Below, piece by piece: positions 1 to 11,660 of a DNA stretch of 64,000 bases. The notes under the pieces are model-generated. The model ran no database searches. It saw only the letters and a program-made list of their open reading frames with translations, and was not told where the DNA came from. This DNA is from Sinotaia quadrata (Eukaryota > Mollusca > Gastropoda > Architaenioglossa > Viviparidae), in contig CM054182.1 of the NCBI GenBank assembly GCA_028829895.1, positions 36,216,879 through 36,280,878 of the forward strand, read 5' to 3'. The position numbers and the translations under genes are program-made. Each line of letters begins with the position of its first letter. Position 1 is the first letter of the stretch.

Positions 1-150
1 TATGCCTACATACTGAGTGAGATTCGTGTTGCACACATTGCGTAATTAAACTTGTGTAGGCCTACATACTGAGTGAGATTCGTGTTGTACACATTGCGTA
101 ATTAACCTTGTATGGGCTTATATACTGTGAGATTCTGTTGCATACATTGG
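1..150. repeat. 56-bp tandem repeat, cut by the window start
   Basis: Cctacatactgagtgagatt recurs at 5 and 61, with a diverged third copy near 117. Confidence 0.85.
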
Positions 151-612
151 ATATCGGTTTGCAACTTAAAGTGCATGTGTTTTATCTCAATTTTCGTCCT
201 CTTTAATTACCTATTCATGATTCTGTCATGTACACATCGCCAGCAATTTAAATTTAACAGTTTATTCACTGAAGTGATACTTGATTGTAAGATTAGCCTG
301 ACAGACTGACTGGGTTATGGGGGACTGAAGCTATTTATAGCTTCAACTCCAGCTAAGGTCAATGCAGCAGATTGGAGGCGGAAAACGGAAAAGAAACTCA
401 CTTTTAGATTTAAGTTTCGGTTGGACTCCATGCTTCGATTGTTGTAGACTGAAAAAAAAAACATATTGTAGTATGGCCTTGGTTTAACCATTAATTATTT
501 ACTTTTTTTTTTTTTTTTTTAGCCCAAATGGCTTCTAGAGAATTGCGATCAGTGTTAAACTAATCTTGCCACTTCAATGAACAAAACTGTAATAATATTT
601 GATTCTACGAAC
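151..612. other. No feature
   Basis: Unique AT-rich sequence; only a T homopolymer near 505-522. The 65-codon open frame at 112-309 has no recognisable content. Confidence 0.6.
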
Positions 613-852
613 ACACGCACGTACACAAACACAGAGACAAATAAATACGGGTTGTGTTGTATCCCTGTTCTGGCGTGATTACTGCTTAATGCGCGCGCAC
701 ACAAACACAGAGACAAATAAATACGGGTTGTGTTGTGTCCCTGTTCTGGCGTGATTACTGCTTAATGCGCACGCACACAAACACAGAGACAAATAAATAC
801 GGGTTGTGTTGTATCCCTGTTCTGGCGTGATTACTGCTTAATGCGCGCGCAC
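613..852. repeat. 76-bp tandem repeat, 3 copies
   Basis: Units start at about 625, 701 and 777 (acaaacacagagacaaataa) and are nearly identical, each ending in an alternating gcgcgc stretch. Confidence 0.93.
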
Positions 853-944
853 AATAATAACACGATAAGTATCAGGGACAATACTGATCTTTAAATAATT
901 TACATAGAATTGAATATTCAAGTACTTCCCTTTGAACTACTAAG

Positions 945-1250
945 CGAAATCTTTTTCACTTCCAGTGCTAATGTCTTTAGTCTCAAGATACTGTAGATGA
1001 GCTTAATACATGTAATGCTGTTTTACTAAAGGAAATCTTTCCCACTTCCCAGTGCTAATGTCTTTAGTCTCAAGACACTGTAGATGAGCTTAATACATAT
1101 AATGCTGTTTTTCTAAAGGAAATCTTTCCCACTTCCAGTGCCAATGTCTTTAGTCTCAAGACAATTGAATATTCTATTTCTTTATGTAGATGAGTTTAAT
1201 AATAATATTACCAAGAGAAATCTTTCATACTTTCAGCGCTAATGTCTTAT
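945..1250. repeat. ~87-bp tandem repeat, ~3.5 copies
   Basis: Agtgctaatgtctttagtct recurs at 964, 1051 and 1137, with a decayed copy near 1235. Confidence 0.88.
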
Positions 1251-1924
1251 CTCAAGATTATCTTTCTACACGAATATTGATAGAGATCTAATCTACTGCC
1301 ATGATGTCTGCAGAATGTCAGATCTCCTCCTTAATGATCCTAATGTTCTGATTTAATTATTTTGACTCAACACCCCAACCCACTAGCAGAGGATCAAACA
1401 TAGGTCTTGAGTAACAAATTTATTTAAATAAACCTGTTTAAATACAATATAGCAACACCGATAGTGGATGAATTTGGCTGTCTTCCTCAAAACATTTCGA
1501 ATTGAACAGACACTTCAAATGTCCGTGTGCGTCAAATATATTATAAATATATAAATTAATCTATTCTAAGGGCTTGACACTTTTGCCGTCCGAGTGTAAT
1601 TTAAATAATTATCACCTCCACACGCTATAGGTTCAAAAGAAAACAATGATACAATTGCAATCATCACAAGTGCCGAGTTGTGACGAGATTGGATATGGAG
1701 AATAAAAATAGAATATACACGACTTGTGGTAATGCAGACAGATGACATAGTTGTCCCAGGTCATAAAAAAAATGGAATGAAAAGCGATTCAATCAACACA
1801 CAGTTATTTCCAAGTTCACAAAGAAAATACAAACACTCTAACTCGGAGTAACTGTAATTTCTGGTAAACGAAAGGAAATCGACCTGTAATCGATTTTTGA
1901 GCCAAACTACTTGACAGTAGTTTA
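1251..1924. other. No feature
   Basis: Unique sequence; the 60-codon minus frame at 1566-1748 is not recognisable. Confidence 0.55.
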
Positions 1925-2222
1925 TTAGCACTGTGTTTCCATTCCTTTCCTAATAACGTCACTAGACAAAACTGCTTGCTATTATCTTTACTATATTACC
2001 ATTCCTTTCCTAATAACGACACTAGACAAAACTGCTTGCTATTATCTTTACTGTGTTTCCATTCCTTTCCTAATAACGACACTAGACAAAACTGCTTGCT
2101 ATTATCTTTACTGTATTTCCATTCCTTTCCTAACAACAACACTAGACAAAACTGCTTGCTATTATCTTTACTGTATTTCCATTCCTTTCCTAACAACAAC
2201 ACTAGACAAAACTGTTTGACAA
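1925..2222. repeat. 60-bp tandem repeat, 5 copies
   Basis: The unit contains attcctttcctaataacgac and gacaaaactgcttgctatta. It is open on both strands because 60 is a multiple of 3. Confidence 0.95.
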
Positions 2223-2369
2223 CACCTTCACTTATATTGCTCATCACTTAGCCAGTCAACGTCAACATCTGGAAGAAGACAGCTGAAGTTGATTCAATGA
2301 CAGAAAATATCACAAAGCCACTCGAGGCTCCATCTCTCTCATCTCTACTCCAGCCGTCTCCATACACAT

Positions 2370-2487
2370 AGACCAACGGCAGAATAATTCTAGAAACTAG
2401 CCTGAACATCGTTGTGGAACCACAAAGAAAGACCAGAGGCAGAATAATTCTAGAAACTAGCCTGAACATCGTTATGGAAACACAAAG
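2370..2487. repeat. 60-bp tandem duplication
   Basis: Two copies of ggcagaataattctagaaac plus flanks, starting at 2370 and 2430; the same period as the preceding array but unrelated in sequence. Confidence 0.9.
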
Positions 2488-2723
2488 CTCATCATCACCA
2501 GAGAATGTACATCCTGAGACGCCAAATGCAACTAAACATCAAAACGATGGACAACAAAAGCTAAAGAAACTATTCAGAAAACCATCTCCTCACATCAAGA
2601 AATTCTCAACACCCATAAGTCGTACAGAAAACCATCAACAACAGAGCAAATAAAACCAACAACGCCTCCAGAAAGCAGCAATGAAAACACCAAATGTATA
2701 TGGGGAATTCCTCATCCAACCCA

Positions 2724-2830
2724 ATGTTGATATGTTCTAACTAATTTTACTCTGTGTAATACATTAGACGCTACAAATGTTGATGTGTTCTAACTAATTT
2801 TACTCTGTGTAATACATTGGACGCTACAAA
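2724..2830. repeat. 54-bp tandem duplication
   Basis: Two near-identical copies starting tgttgat at 2724 and 2778. Confidence 0.9.
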
Positions 2831-3086
2831 AATCGAACTGTCAGAAAACGCGTTATTTAGATTTTATAACAATATTTCTACAGCCATCACTTTATTTCTA
2901 TAAAATCTTCATCTATCCCTAAGTTTACAAGTATTTGCGTTTTCTTTTTAAGCGTTGTCATCGTCCATATATCAAGTTGGGATTTGGGGGTCGTAGCCGG
3001 TTTTGTTTGTTTGTTTTGTTTGGTAACTATTAATATTTCTAATAACTTTAATCTTCAAATACTTAGTAACACTTGACATTACTAAA

Positions 3087-3123
3087 TTTAAACCCTAACG
3101 GGCCAACCACGTTAGGGTTTAAA
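3087..3123. other. Perfect 14-bp hairpin with telomere-like motif
   Basis: Tttaaaccctaacg (3087-3100) and cgttagggtttaaa (3110-3123) are exact inverses around a 9-nt loop. The stem contains TTAGGG. It may be an end of a lost foldback element. Confidence 0.75.
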
Positions 3124-3595
3124 CGTTGATTCAGTCTTTCCTAATATGTTTCTAAAACTTCCCATGCCACAGTCTTGACTGACAAAATACATTTTTGTAT
3201 CAGTTGAACTTGAATACGCAATCGTAACTTTTCAGTGGCAGCCACTTTGTCAGCTTAATACGAATACCAAACCACTACTTAATGGTAGTAGCTACGTAGA
3301 ATGGCAGCTACGTTTTCACGTCAGTTTAATACGAATAAAACAAGCTACTTGATGGTAGCTCCATTTTCACATCAACTTAACGGGATTAACTCCCTTTTTA
3401 TATTTATCTGATTTGGGGTAAAACCGAAAATAAAAGCAATTAGAGACAAATTTACACAATATAAGGCTTTTGTTTGTGTTTTTCCTCTTTCAGAACGGGC
3501 ATACATTTACTGTGCAATTTATTATATCAATGTTAGAAAATATGTTTCCATCTAACCCGCCCTTCCCAAGACTATGGGCTACGCATTTGAACATA

Positions 3596-3970
3596 ACCAC
3601 AGCATGCAAACTACTAGTCAATTCTTGTCGAACTTAGTGGTAACCATAGCATGCAAACTACTAGTCAATTCTTGTCGAACTTAGTGGTAACCACAGCATG
3701 CAAACTACTAGTCAATTCTTGTCGAACTTAGTGGTAACCATAGCATGCAAACTACTAGTTAATTCTTGTCGAACTTAGTGGTAACCATAGCATGCAAACT
3801 ACTAGTCAATTCTTGTCGAACTTAGTGGTAACCACAGCATGCAAACTACTAGTCAATTCTTGTCGAACTTAGTGGTAACCATAGCATGCAAACTACTAGT
3901 CAATTCTTGTCGAACTTAGTGGTAACCATAGCATGCAAATTACTAGTCAATTCTTGTCAACTTAGTGGAT
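3596..3970. repeat. 47-bp minisatellite, 8 copies
   Basis: Unit accatagcatgcaaactact plus 27 bp; alternates accaca and accata at its start. Confidence 0.95.
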
Positions 3971-4679
3971 GACTTTTAAAAATTATATATGCATGCGTTG
4001 ACAAAAAAAAAATAATACCGAGAAATATAAAGGGATGTACAATGCAAAATCATGCTCGAAAGGTGTCTTTCAAAACTGTAAAAAAAGAAAATACACATTT
4101 AAATATAAATTTGGAATAATATTACTAGATTTCTTTGGATTACAATTAAATATTCACCAAAAATGTACGTGCTTAGATGGATGGTCTCAGCTGTTTCCAA
4201 GTTGTCCATTCTTCTGCCATTTCTGACTTGAATGTAAAGGTTAGCTTTCTAAGATAGGAGGGGGGAAAATGGTCTCCTAGATTCCTTGTTGATAACGCTT
4301 AAAGAGATGATTGTTTTAATGGTGAGAATGCAAGAAGATGACTAAGCATTCTCTGCCGTGATGACCAATTACTGACTTCTTGTCGACAAAAATCAATGGG
4401 GAGACAACTGCATTTAAACATTAGCCAGCTCCCAAGTTGATGACTAACGCTGCCTGCTGTTGTATGTTTGCGGGCAGGGTCGCACCGAATTTTATTGACT
4501 TTAATCTTAAGCCGTTACTTCTGCAAATCTGAATTTCAACATTTATATCTGTTTAATTATGGTGAATCTTCTTTCTGCTGTTTTGTTTGTTTGTTTGTTT
4601 TCCCTTATTTTTTAAAAGTTGTTATCGTACTATTCAAACAGTCATTTAAAAACAATATTTAAAGTGTAACATTTACTCG
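3971..4679. other. No feature
   Basis: Unique AT-rich sequence; open frames at 4035-4226 and 4468-4662 show no domain or family pattern. Confidence 0.55.
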
Positions 4680-5037
4680 TAGCTGTTATAGTTATAGGAT
4701 TGTTACTTGCAGTTATAGAACTGTTACTTGCAGCTGTTGTAGTTATAGAACTGTTACTTGCAGCTATTGTAGTTATAGAACTGTTACTTGTAGCTCTTGT
4801 AGTTATAGAACTGTTAATTGTAGTTTAGAACTGTTACTTGCAGCTGTTGTAGTTATAGAACTGTTAATTGTAGCTGTTGTAGTTATAGAACTATTAATTG
4901 TAGTTATAGAACTGTTACTTGTAGCTCTTGTAGTTATAGAACTGTTACTTGCAGCTGTTGTAGTTATAGAACTGTTATTTGTAGCTGTTGTAGTTATAGA
5001 ACTGTTACTTGTAGTTGTTGTAGTTATAGAACAGTTG
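4680..5037. repeat. 30-bp minisatellite, ~12 copies
   Basis: Unit ttatagaactgttacttgca plus gctgttgtag, with several units missing the last third. Confidence 0.93.
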
Positions 5038-5454
5038 TGCGCAGCGTGTTTTTCGTTATGTTGTTTTTAGTTCCTATGGTGAAAAGTTTTTATTTTAAAT
5101 TTTAAACATAACGGCTTGTAAGGTTCTTTTCTTTAATTCTTTCCTTTAATTCTTTCTCCTTTCTTAGTTATTATTTAACAGTGAATTAAAGCATTGTTGA
5201 TGTTTTCGTACTTAATAATAACTTACATTGCAACAGATTTTACTCGATTACTGCACAAATAGTCACAAGAAAGCCTTATTTTTGAAAATTTAAAATAACA
5301 TTAAAATATGACTAAACGCGCGATTGTTATCAATTGCTGACAGGTTTTGTTTAATATCAAAACACTTAGTTAAGAAAAAAAATTTAGTGTGTGTCATCAT
5401 GCAGATTACATGTCCTAAGAGTCTGTGGTGGGGACATGAAATGTTCACGAGTTC

Positions 5455-5640
5455 CTAGTGTCAAAAGAAATGTATTTCTCCTTAAATCTTATGGTGTCAA
5501 TAAGAAATATACATCCTCTTAAGCTTATGGTGTCAATAAGATATAGGCCTATACATCCTCTTAAGCTTGAGGTGTGTACAGGAAATCCTCTTTAGGTGTT
5601 AACATGAAATGTTCTTCCTCTATAAACTTCACTTGTGGTA
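5455..5640. repeat. Diverged ~45-bp tandem repeat, ~4 copies
   Basis: Variants of cctcttaagcttatggtgtc recur at irregular spacing. Confidence 0.65.
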
Positions 5641-5934
5641 TTAACATAAACTGTTCATACGTTGAGAGCTTGGATAAGAAGATATTCCCTAAGAACTTGT
5701 GGTGGCAACTTAATGTAAAGGAGAGGGGGTACGGGGAGTGGATGGCGAAATGCGATGAGTGATTGTTCGGTGTTATTTCTTGTCATGCTCCGCCATTTGT
5801 ACAAAGTCACAAAACGAGACACACAGGTTCTTTGTAATAACGCTCGTTTATTTTAATAAAATGCCGTCTCTGGACTGACGGACCAGGGGGCAAACAATTA
5901 GATGATACACAGTCAATCTGCAGTACGGTGTATA

Positions 5935-5998
5935 ACAGTAAAATATAAAAATGTATAACAGTAAAATATAAAAATGTATAACAGTAAAATATAAAAAA
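5935..5998. repeat. 23-bp tandem repeat, ~3 copies
   Basis: Unit aacagtaaaatataaaaatg plus tat. Confidence 0.9.
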
Positions 5999-6781
5999 TG
6001 TTGTTCGTTTGTTCAAGTCAGGTACACGGCACATCACATGCATACCTTTTATAATGCACACAAATTTATCACTCAAGAGCAACACAATAACAAAGTTTTC
6101 TATAGCTGTTCCTACCACCTTGTACATCTTGTACATTTCCTTCTGGCTTCTGCACTGTAATCTTAATTCTTTACGAAACTAGTCTTCGGTTATAATCTGT
6201 CCAGTTATAAACTAGCCTGCACTATTCACCCTAACTATAGGCCTTAAGACCCAGGAGTCCTAGGTTTTCCGTACAGAACCTGTTTTCTGCTTGCCATTTA
6301 GAGTTGTTGGGTTGTTTTTTTTGTTTTTTTTTTTCTCGTGGACCTCTTTTCCTCTCTGCCGCACTAGACTTCTCATCTTTGTTCCGTGTCTTGATGGATC
6401 CTGCGAGGACTTTCTTCTCTGGAATTCAGAGTGAAACGTCACAGTATCACACAACACACTAAAGCACACACACAAAAAATACTATAATACTAGTATTGAC
6501 TCCTGAAACAACAATTGTAGTGAGCAGTGAAATTCAAACAGTGAAAAGTGATTGAAAAGGGAAGTTTATCGACGCTGGGTTAAAGATAACTCCACACTAC
6601 ATTATCGGCGATTTTTAGTTTTGTTTACAGTGAACATTAAATTTTTTTTTTTTTTTTTTTTTTGTATTCGCGCACCATGAAATATTTTACTAACTGGAAG
6701 TGATAATTCAGTGAGAAAAAGAAGGAAATGAGATTTAAGTGTAATGTACTTAATAGTATTTGTTCTCACGAATTTACTAAG
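5999..6781. other. No gene recognised
   Basis: Mixed unique sequence with a T tract at 6644-6663. Minus frames here have no recognisable family. Confidence 0.5.
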
Positions 6782-7143
6782 TAGTACTAGTAGTGACAAC
6801 TCAGTGAACATTAGTAGTAACAACTCAGTGAGTACTAGTAGTAACAACTCAGTGAGTACTAGTAGTGACAACTCAGTGAGTACTAGTAGTGACAATTCAG
6901 TGAGTACTAGTAGTGACAATTCAGTGAGTACTAGTAGTGACAATTCAGTGAGTACTAGCAGTGACAACTCAGTGAGTACTAGTAGTGACAATTCAGTGAG
7001 TACTAGCAGTGACAACTCAGTGAGTACTAGTAGTGACAACTCAGTGAGTACTAGTAGTGACAACTCAGTGAGTACTAGTAGTGACAACTCAGTGAGTACT
7101 AGCAGTGACAATTCAGTGAGTACTAGTAGTGACAATTCAGTGA
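6782..7143. repeat. 24-bp minisatellite, ~15 copies, open on both strands
   Basis: Unit agtactagtagtgacaactc plus agtg. It reads NSVSTSSD on the plus strand and LSLLVLTE on the minus strand without stops. Substitutions (aac/aat, agt/agc) are compatible with neutral drift. It is treated as non-coding because neither frame extends into a gene-like context. Confidence 0.93.
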
Positions 7144-7227
7144 GAAAAGGTCAAAGGTTTCCGTTGGTGTTTTATTACTATTTTACCATTTTTTTGGATA
7201 AGAGATCCTCATGAATGGTGTCACGTG

Positions 7228-7228
<1 letters not shown>

Positions 7229-7291
<63 letters not shown>

Positions 7292-7310
7292 CTTTCTCTC
7301 TCTCTCTCCC
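7229..7310. repeat. (CA)n then (CT)n microsatellite
   Basis: About 29 CA units to 7287, then CT-rich to 7310. Confidence 0.97.
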
Positions 7311-7937
7311 TGAGGGACTCTACAGACGGGTGGCCAGTGTAATTGCTGTCAATGCCATCCACTGACAGGTTTATCACGAATTCTTTAGCTGGTACCCATA
7401 TACCCCTTAACGTCTCCCAACAATGCACCCATCCGGCTTTTCTGTTTTTTCTCGCCCGGCTTCAAAACAACTGCCGTGAGTGACCTTGTTGCACGTGAAA
7501 TCTGCATTCTCTTAGAGTGGTCTGCGCCTAGCTCATTGCAGTGACCTTTGGGGTGCTTCTTGGGGTGTGGCCACTGTTCTTAGAATGTTAGTGAAGAACT
7601 AACCACCTCCACTTGAGAATGAGAAACAGACAGACCCAAAAGGTCTGCAATATGTGTAGCAGTGAAAAGAAACGCGCGCGCACGTACACACAGGAGATTG
7701 AACTCAAAAGAACGCGAATTTTCTATAGATAAAAATTTAAGTGTGCCCGTCCCCACAGATTGTGTAGGTTAGTGAGGATATGGATTTAGCATTTTCAGTT
7801 CCAAGGTGTAAGGCGTGCTTTTCGACCCTAAAAGATGTTAGGGTTCAGTGTAATCTTGAAATTTCAAAGCGACTTCCAATATTTTTAGTTTTATATTACC
7901 ATGATTGTATTATAACTTCTTTGATTCTAATCTCTCA
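7311..7937. other. No gene recognised
   Basis: Unique sequence with a short gcgcgcgcac stretch near 7675. Confidence 0.5.
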
Positions 7938-7986
<49 letters not shown>

Positions 7987-8265
7987 TCTTTACCAGGTAT
8001 AGAAATAGATACACACACAAAATATCTACTCATAACAAACACCCCAAAATATCCACACATAACACACAGACACACGCACAAACACCCCAAAATATCTACA
8101 GTCTACACATAATACAGAGACACACGCACAAACACCCAAAGATATCCACACGTAATACACACACACACACACACATGAACAAAACCACAAAATATCCACA
8201 TATAGCACACATGCACAAACGCACAAAATATCCACAAATAAGATGCACGCACAAATATCTACACG
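7938..8265. repeat. (CA)n and degenerate CA-rich ~45-bp repeat
   Basis: Pure CA at 7938-7983, then units containing aaatatccacacataacac with cacacgcacaaacacccc, about five copies. Confidence 0.85.
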
Positions 8266-8271
8266 TAACAC

Positions 8272-8880
8272 TATCTATCTATCCCTTAGTCTTGTAGACC
8301 ATTGGGGCACCATTGATGACCTGACAACCAGTTTTCTACATTCCATTCTGTTCTCTGCTAATCTTACCGTATTGCTCAGTTTCGGTCCTGTCCACCCTGA
8401 GATGTTATCCTCCCATCTTTTCTTCTGTCTTCCTCTCTTTCGCCCTCCTTGCACAGTACCTTGCATGATAGCCTTGGCAAGCCCTGTTGATCGTATGGCA
8501 TGCCCATACCATTTCAATTTGCGCTTTTTCACAATGGCCAATAGCTCTTCATAGGGCCCAATGACTTGCCTAATTCTGTTTCACATTTCCTCATTCGTGA
8601 CATGATCTCTTTACAAAATGCCAAGCAACCTTCAAAAGCATCTAATTTCAGTAGCTTGTATCTTCCTTTCGAGATCCACTGTGAGGGTCCATGACTCACA
8701 AGCATATAAAAGCACGGATACAACCAAGGAGCACATCATTCCCCCTCCCTTTTCCCCCACACCCCCCTCACCCAGCGCGAAAGCCGGAAGCGCCCCCTAC
8801 ACTCCATCCAGGAGCACATCAGTCTGATCTTTGAAGCTGACTGTGAATGTTTCTGTCTTTCCAAACTGTCTTCACCTTCA
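8272..8880 (-). pseudogene. Dead non-LTR retrotransposon (LINE) ORF2 C-terminal fragment
   Basis: Read on the minus strand this is the C-terminal tail of a LINE reverse transcriptase protein: KTVWKDRN near 8870, then SLVVSVLLYACESWTLT, LERKIQATEIRCF-stop, RDHVTNEE, and the long final frame 8275-8541 (KKRKLKWYGHAIRS, GLAKAIMQGTVQGGRKRGRQ, KKRWEDNI) ending RLRDR-stop. In-frame stops (after RCF, LLGI and NEEM) and a frame change show it is broken. The 3' end runs into a short GATA repeat, as LINE tails often do. The catalytic RT and endonuclease are absent (5'-truncated). The clade was not resolved. Confidence 0.85.
8728..8821. mobile_element. 72-bp insert with 11-bp direct repeats within the LINE fragment
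   Basis: GGAGCACATCA occurs at 8728-8738 and again at 8811-8821. The 72 bp between them (C-rich, including cacccagcgcgaaagccgga) interrupt the LINE homology precisely between KIRLM and the CSLVVS segment. This is the pattern of a target-site duplication around a tiny insertion; a small templated duplication is the alternative. Confidence 0.6.
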
Positions 8881-9241
8881 CACATAACACACAAGCTGTT
8901 TGTTTAATTTGAAGATAAGCTTAATCTAGTGACAAAAATTTAAAACCTTAAACCTATAGTACAGCATATTAATAAATTATTAATTTGCAATGACAATTAG
9001 TTCCTGTTACTTTTTCTTAGAAAAAGAAATTGTACATGGTAACATTTATTTGGGCTTAAAACTGACACTGTATGAAACTTCCGTATGTTAAACATAAAAA
9101 TGACACTTTAATTAATGCTTCATTCTTCACCCGGATTTCTAGAAAGCGACCTCATTTGACGTTTCACTTGAGGTATGAAAGTAAAGCTTCTCAGAAAGAA
9201 GTTGTCTATTCAACTTCTTCCTTTACTCTCGCTCTCTTCTC

Positions 9242-9242
<1 letters not shown>

Positions 9243-9308
<66 letters not shown>

Positions 9309-9310
9309 CA
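9243..9310. repeat. (CA)n microsatellite
   Basis: Over 30 CA units, with scattered CG at the end. Confidence 0.97.
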
Positions 9311-9756
9311 CGCACAGAGGCTTAAACACACACATACATACATGCGTATACACACAAAACTTGGAAGGAATGGCAAGAATTTAAATCTGAACCAGTGTCT
9401 ACAGCTCATCGGAGACACTGGTCGGGGAGATGATGCGATAATTATGATACCATCGCCATGACCTGCATACCGTAAGTCACGTGACTGCGGCCAACGCGAA
9501 AACGTATAGGTCTGCTCCACTTATTGCATTCCTTTCGAACTCGCTAAAAACTCAAGTAAGGCGGACAGACCAGGAATCTACCTCGGACTTCCAGCAGCCA
9601 ACTTCAGTTGAATTCAGCAAAGGCAGCCCTACATCCGACAGGGCGCATCTCTGCATGTAGTGTTTTCATGAAGATCAAGCAGAAGATATTATTGGGCTGC
9701 TTTGATTAAAAATAAGAGACTTTATCGCTGCATTTAACAGAAGTAAAAATTAGACA

Positions 9757-9832
9757 GAACTTGAACCCGGGGTCTATGTTGGGAGGCTGGTGGTGTTACC
9801 TCAAGCACGCGCCCACGAGCGGTGCAATTGCA
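9757..9832 (-). mobile_element. Possible tRNA-derived SINE fragment
   Basis: On the minus strand GGGTTCAAGTTC (complement of 9758-9770) resembles a B box, and the preceding ccagcctcccaacatagacc looks like a tRNA anticodon-arm region as found in many SINEs. The A box is poor. Weak evidence. Confidence 0.3.
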
Positions 9833-9850
9833 CGTCAACGGGGAAATGCA

Positions 9851-10290
9851 TTAGGAAACTTAACATCAGCTATTTAACGTCTCACAGCTATTTAACGTCT
9901 CACAGCTATTTAACATCTCACAGCTATTTAACGTCTCACAGCTATTTAACGTCTCACAGCTATTTAACATCTCACAGCTATTTAACGTCTCACAGCTATT
10001 TAACGTCTCACAGCTATTTAACGTCTCACAGCTATTTAACGTCTCACAGCTATTTAACGTCTCACAGCTATTTAACGTCTCACAGCTATTTAACGTCTCA
10101 CAGCTATTTAACATCTCACAGCTATTTAACGTCTCACAGCTATTTAACGTCTCACAGCTATTTAACGTCTCACAGCTATTTAACGTCTCACAGCTATTTA
10201 ACATCTCACAGCTATTTAACATCTCACAGCTATTTAACGTCTCACAGCTATTTAACGTCTCACAGCTATTTAACATCTCACAGCTACCAA
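9851..10290. repeat. 18-bp minisatellite, ~23 copies
   Basis: Unit agctatttaacgtctcac (SYLTSH in one frame), with an acg/aca variant, headed by gaaacttaacatc. Confidence 0.97.
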
Positions 10291-10580
10291 ACCGTAACGA
10301 GCGTCAGAGTGTAGAAACTTAACATCAGCTATTTAACATCTCACAGCTATTTAACGTCTCACAGCTATTTAACGTCTCACAGCTATTTAACGTCTCACAG
10401 CTATTTAACATCTCACAGCTTCCAAACCGTAACGAGCGTCAGAGTGTAGAAACTTAACATCAGCTATTTAACATCTCACAGCTACCGAACCGTAACGAGC
10501 GTCAGACTGTAGAAACTTAACATCAGCTATTTAACATCTCACAGCTACCAAAACCGTAACGAGCGTCAGACTGTAGAAAA
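10291..10580. repeat. Higher-order repeat built from the 18-bp unit
   Basis: A ~45-bp spacer (accgtaacgagcgtcagagt and onward to gaaacttaacatc) recurs at about 10288, 10423, 10486 and 10549. Between spacers lie about 5, 1 and 1 copies of the 18-bp unit. Confidence 0.92.
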
Positions 10581-10892
10581 GCCAAGGTTACGTTTAGTGG
10601 CTTTGGTTACAGCTATGGTTTCGTTCTGGTGTATTTGTAACTCAGTGTTTCATTCTCTTACTCTTAAATCGTTACTGAGACTCAGTGCTTGAGTCTTCAT
10701 TGTCTATTAACAGCTGACTTTTGCTAGCATGTTAGTAATTATTTTCAGCAAAATAAAACGAATTTGATTTAGGAAAACAATTTTATAGCGTTTGAACAAT
10801 TTCCCTTCCACAATTGTATTTTAACCGCTAACGGCGTTAAGGACACCATGAAGAGGTTGGAAGGATTCACTGAGATAAGTGAGACTTTCCAG
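10581..10892. other. No feature
   Basis: Unique sequence without a credible frame. Confidence 0.5.
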
Positions 10893-11079
10893 CCATTCAG
10901 TCCACAAAGTCTTGGATTATAGGTTCCGCAATGAGTTCTCTTCAATCCACAAAGTCGTGGATTATAGGTTCCGCAATGAGTTCTCTTCAGTCCACAAAGT
11001 CGTGGATTATAGGTTCCGCAATGAGTTCTCTTCAGTTCCACAAAGTCGTGGATTATAGGTTCCGCAATGAGTTCTCTTC
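10893..11079. repeat. 45-bp minisatellite, 4 copies
   Basis: Unit tccacaaagtcgtggattat plus aggttccgcaatgagttctcttcag split across the unit; it creates the open minus frame here, which is not a gene. Confidence 0.94.
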
Positions 11080-11547
11080 GAATGATTTTTAGTTAATTAA
11101 TTCGTATAGCCCACGACCTGCTCAGGCTTCTAATAAAACCGGTAAACCTTAATGCGTCCTACACTGGCGTCAGTTAGTATGAAATGAGAATGGCCTATAA
11201 AGTCACACACAGCAAAGACAAACAGCTTAAATAGTTCTTACCATTACATCTTGACGCCTCTGATCTGCAGAACATTAGGTTAAGTTTTGAAACTGTTAGC
11301 AGTAAGTAATAATTGTCACTTCAACCATAACCACAATCATCATTGATGAATGGAAAACATGCAGTTTCCAGCTAATGTTTTTGTAGAGTAATTCGAGGAA
11401 CACATAAAACTGTATGTCTCGCCGCAGTCATGAGCAAAATAAAATTTAAATTAATCATATAAAAAATATTCTAAATGCCATGTGTTTGTCACTTCAGTGT
11501 GAGTGTATTTATTTTTTGTTTTTTTCGAAGAGCGAGGGTTGAAGATA

Positions 11548-11660
11548 CATTAAACTACAGGGTTTCTCTCTTCTTGAAAATTGAAAACACACATTAACCT
11601 ACAGGATTCCTCTCTTGAAAGTTGAAGACACACATTAAACTACAGGGTTTCCTCTGTTCT
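11548..11660. repeat. ~46-bp tandem repeat, ~2.5 copies
   Basis: Acattaaactacagggtttc recurs with small indels. Confidence 0.8.

Noticed and set aside
2414..2653. 79-codon frame, Lys/Ser/Pro-rich
   Set aside because: Starts inside a 60-bp duplication, no homology recognised, no splice or promoter support.
3596..3970. Regular repeats considered as a CRISPR-like array
   Set aside because: Units are contiguous head-to-tail without unique spacers, in a eukaryotic context.
9790..10314. 174-codon frame of SYLTSH repeats and its antisense counterpart
   Set aside because: Produced by an 18-bp tandem unit without stops; no start context, signal peptide or unique protein sequence of gene size on either side.
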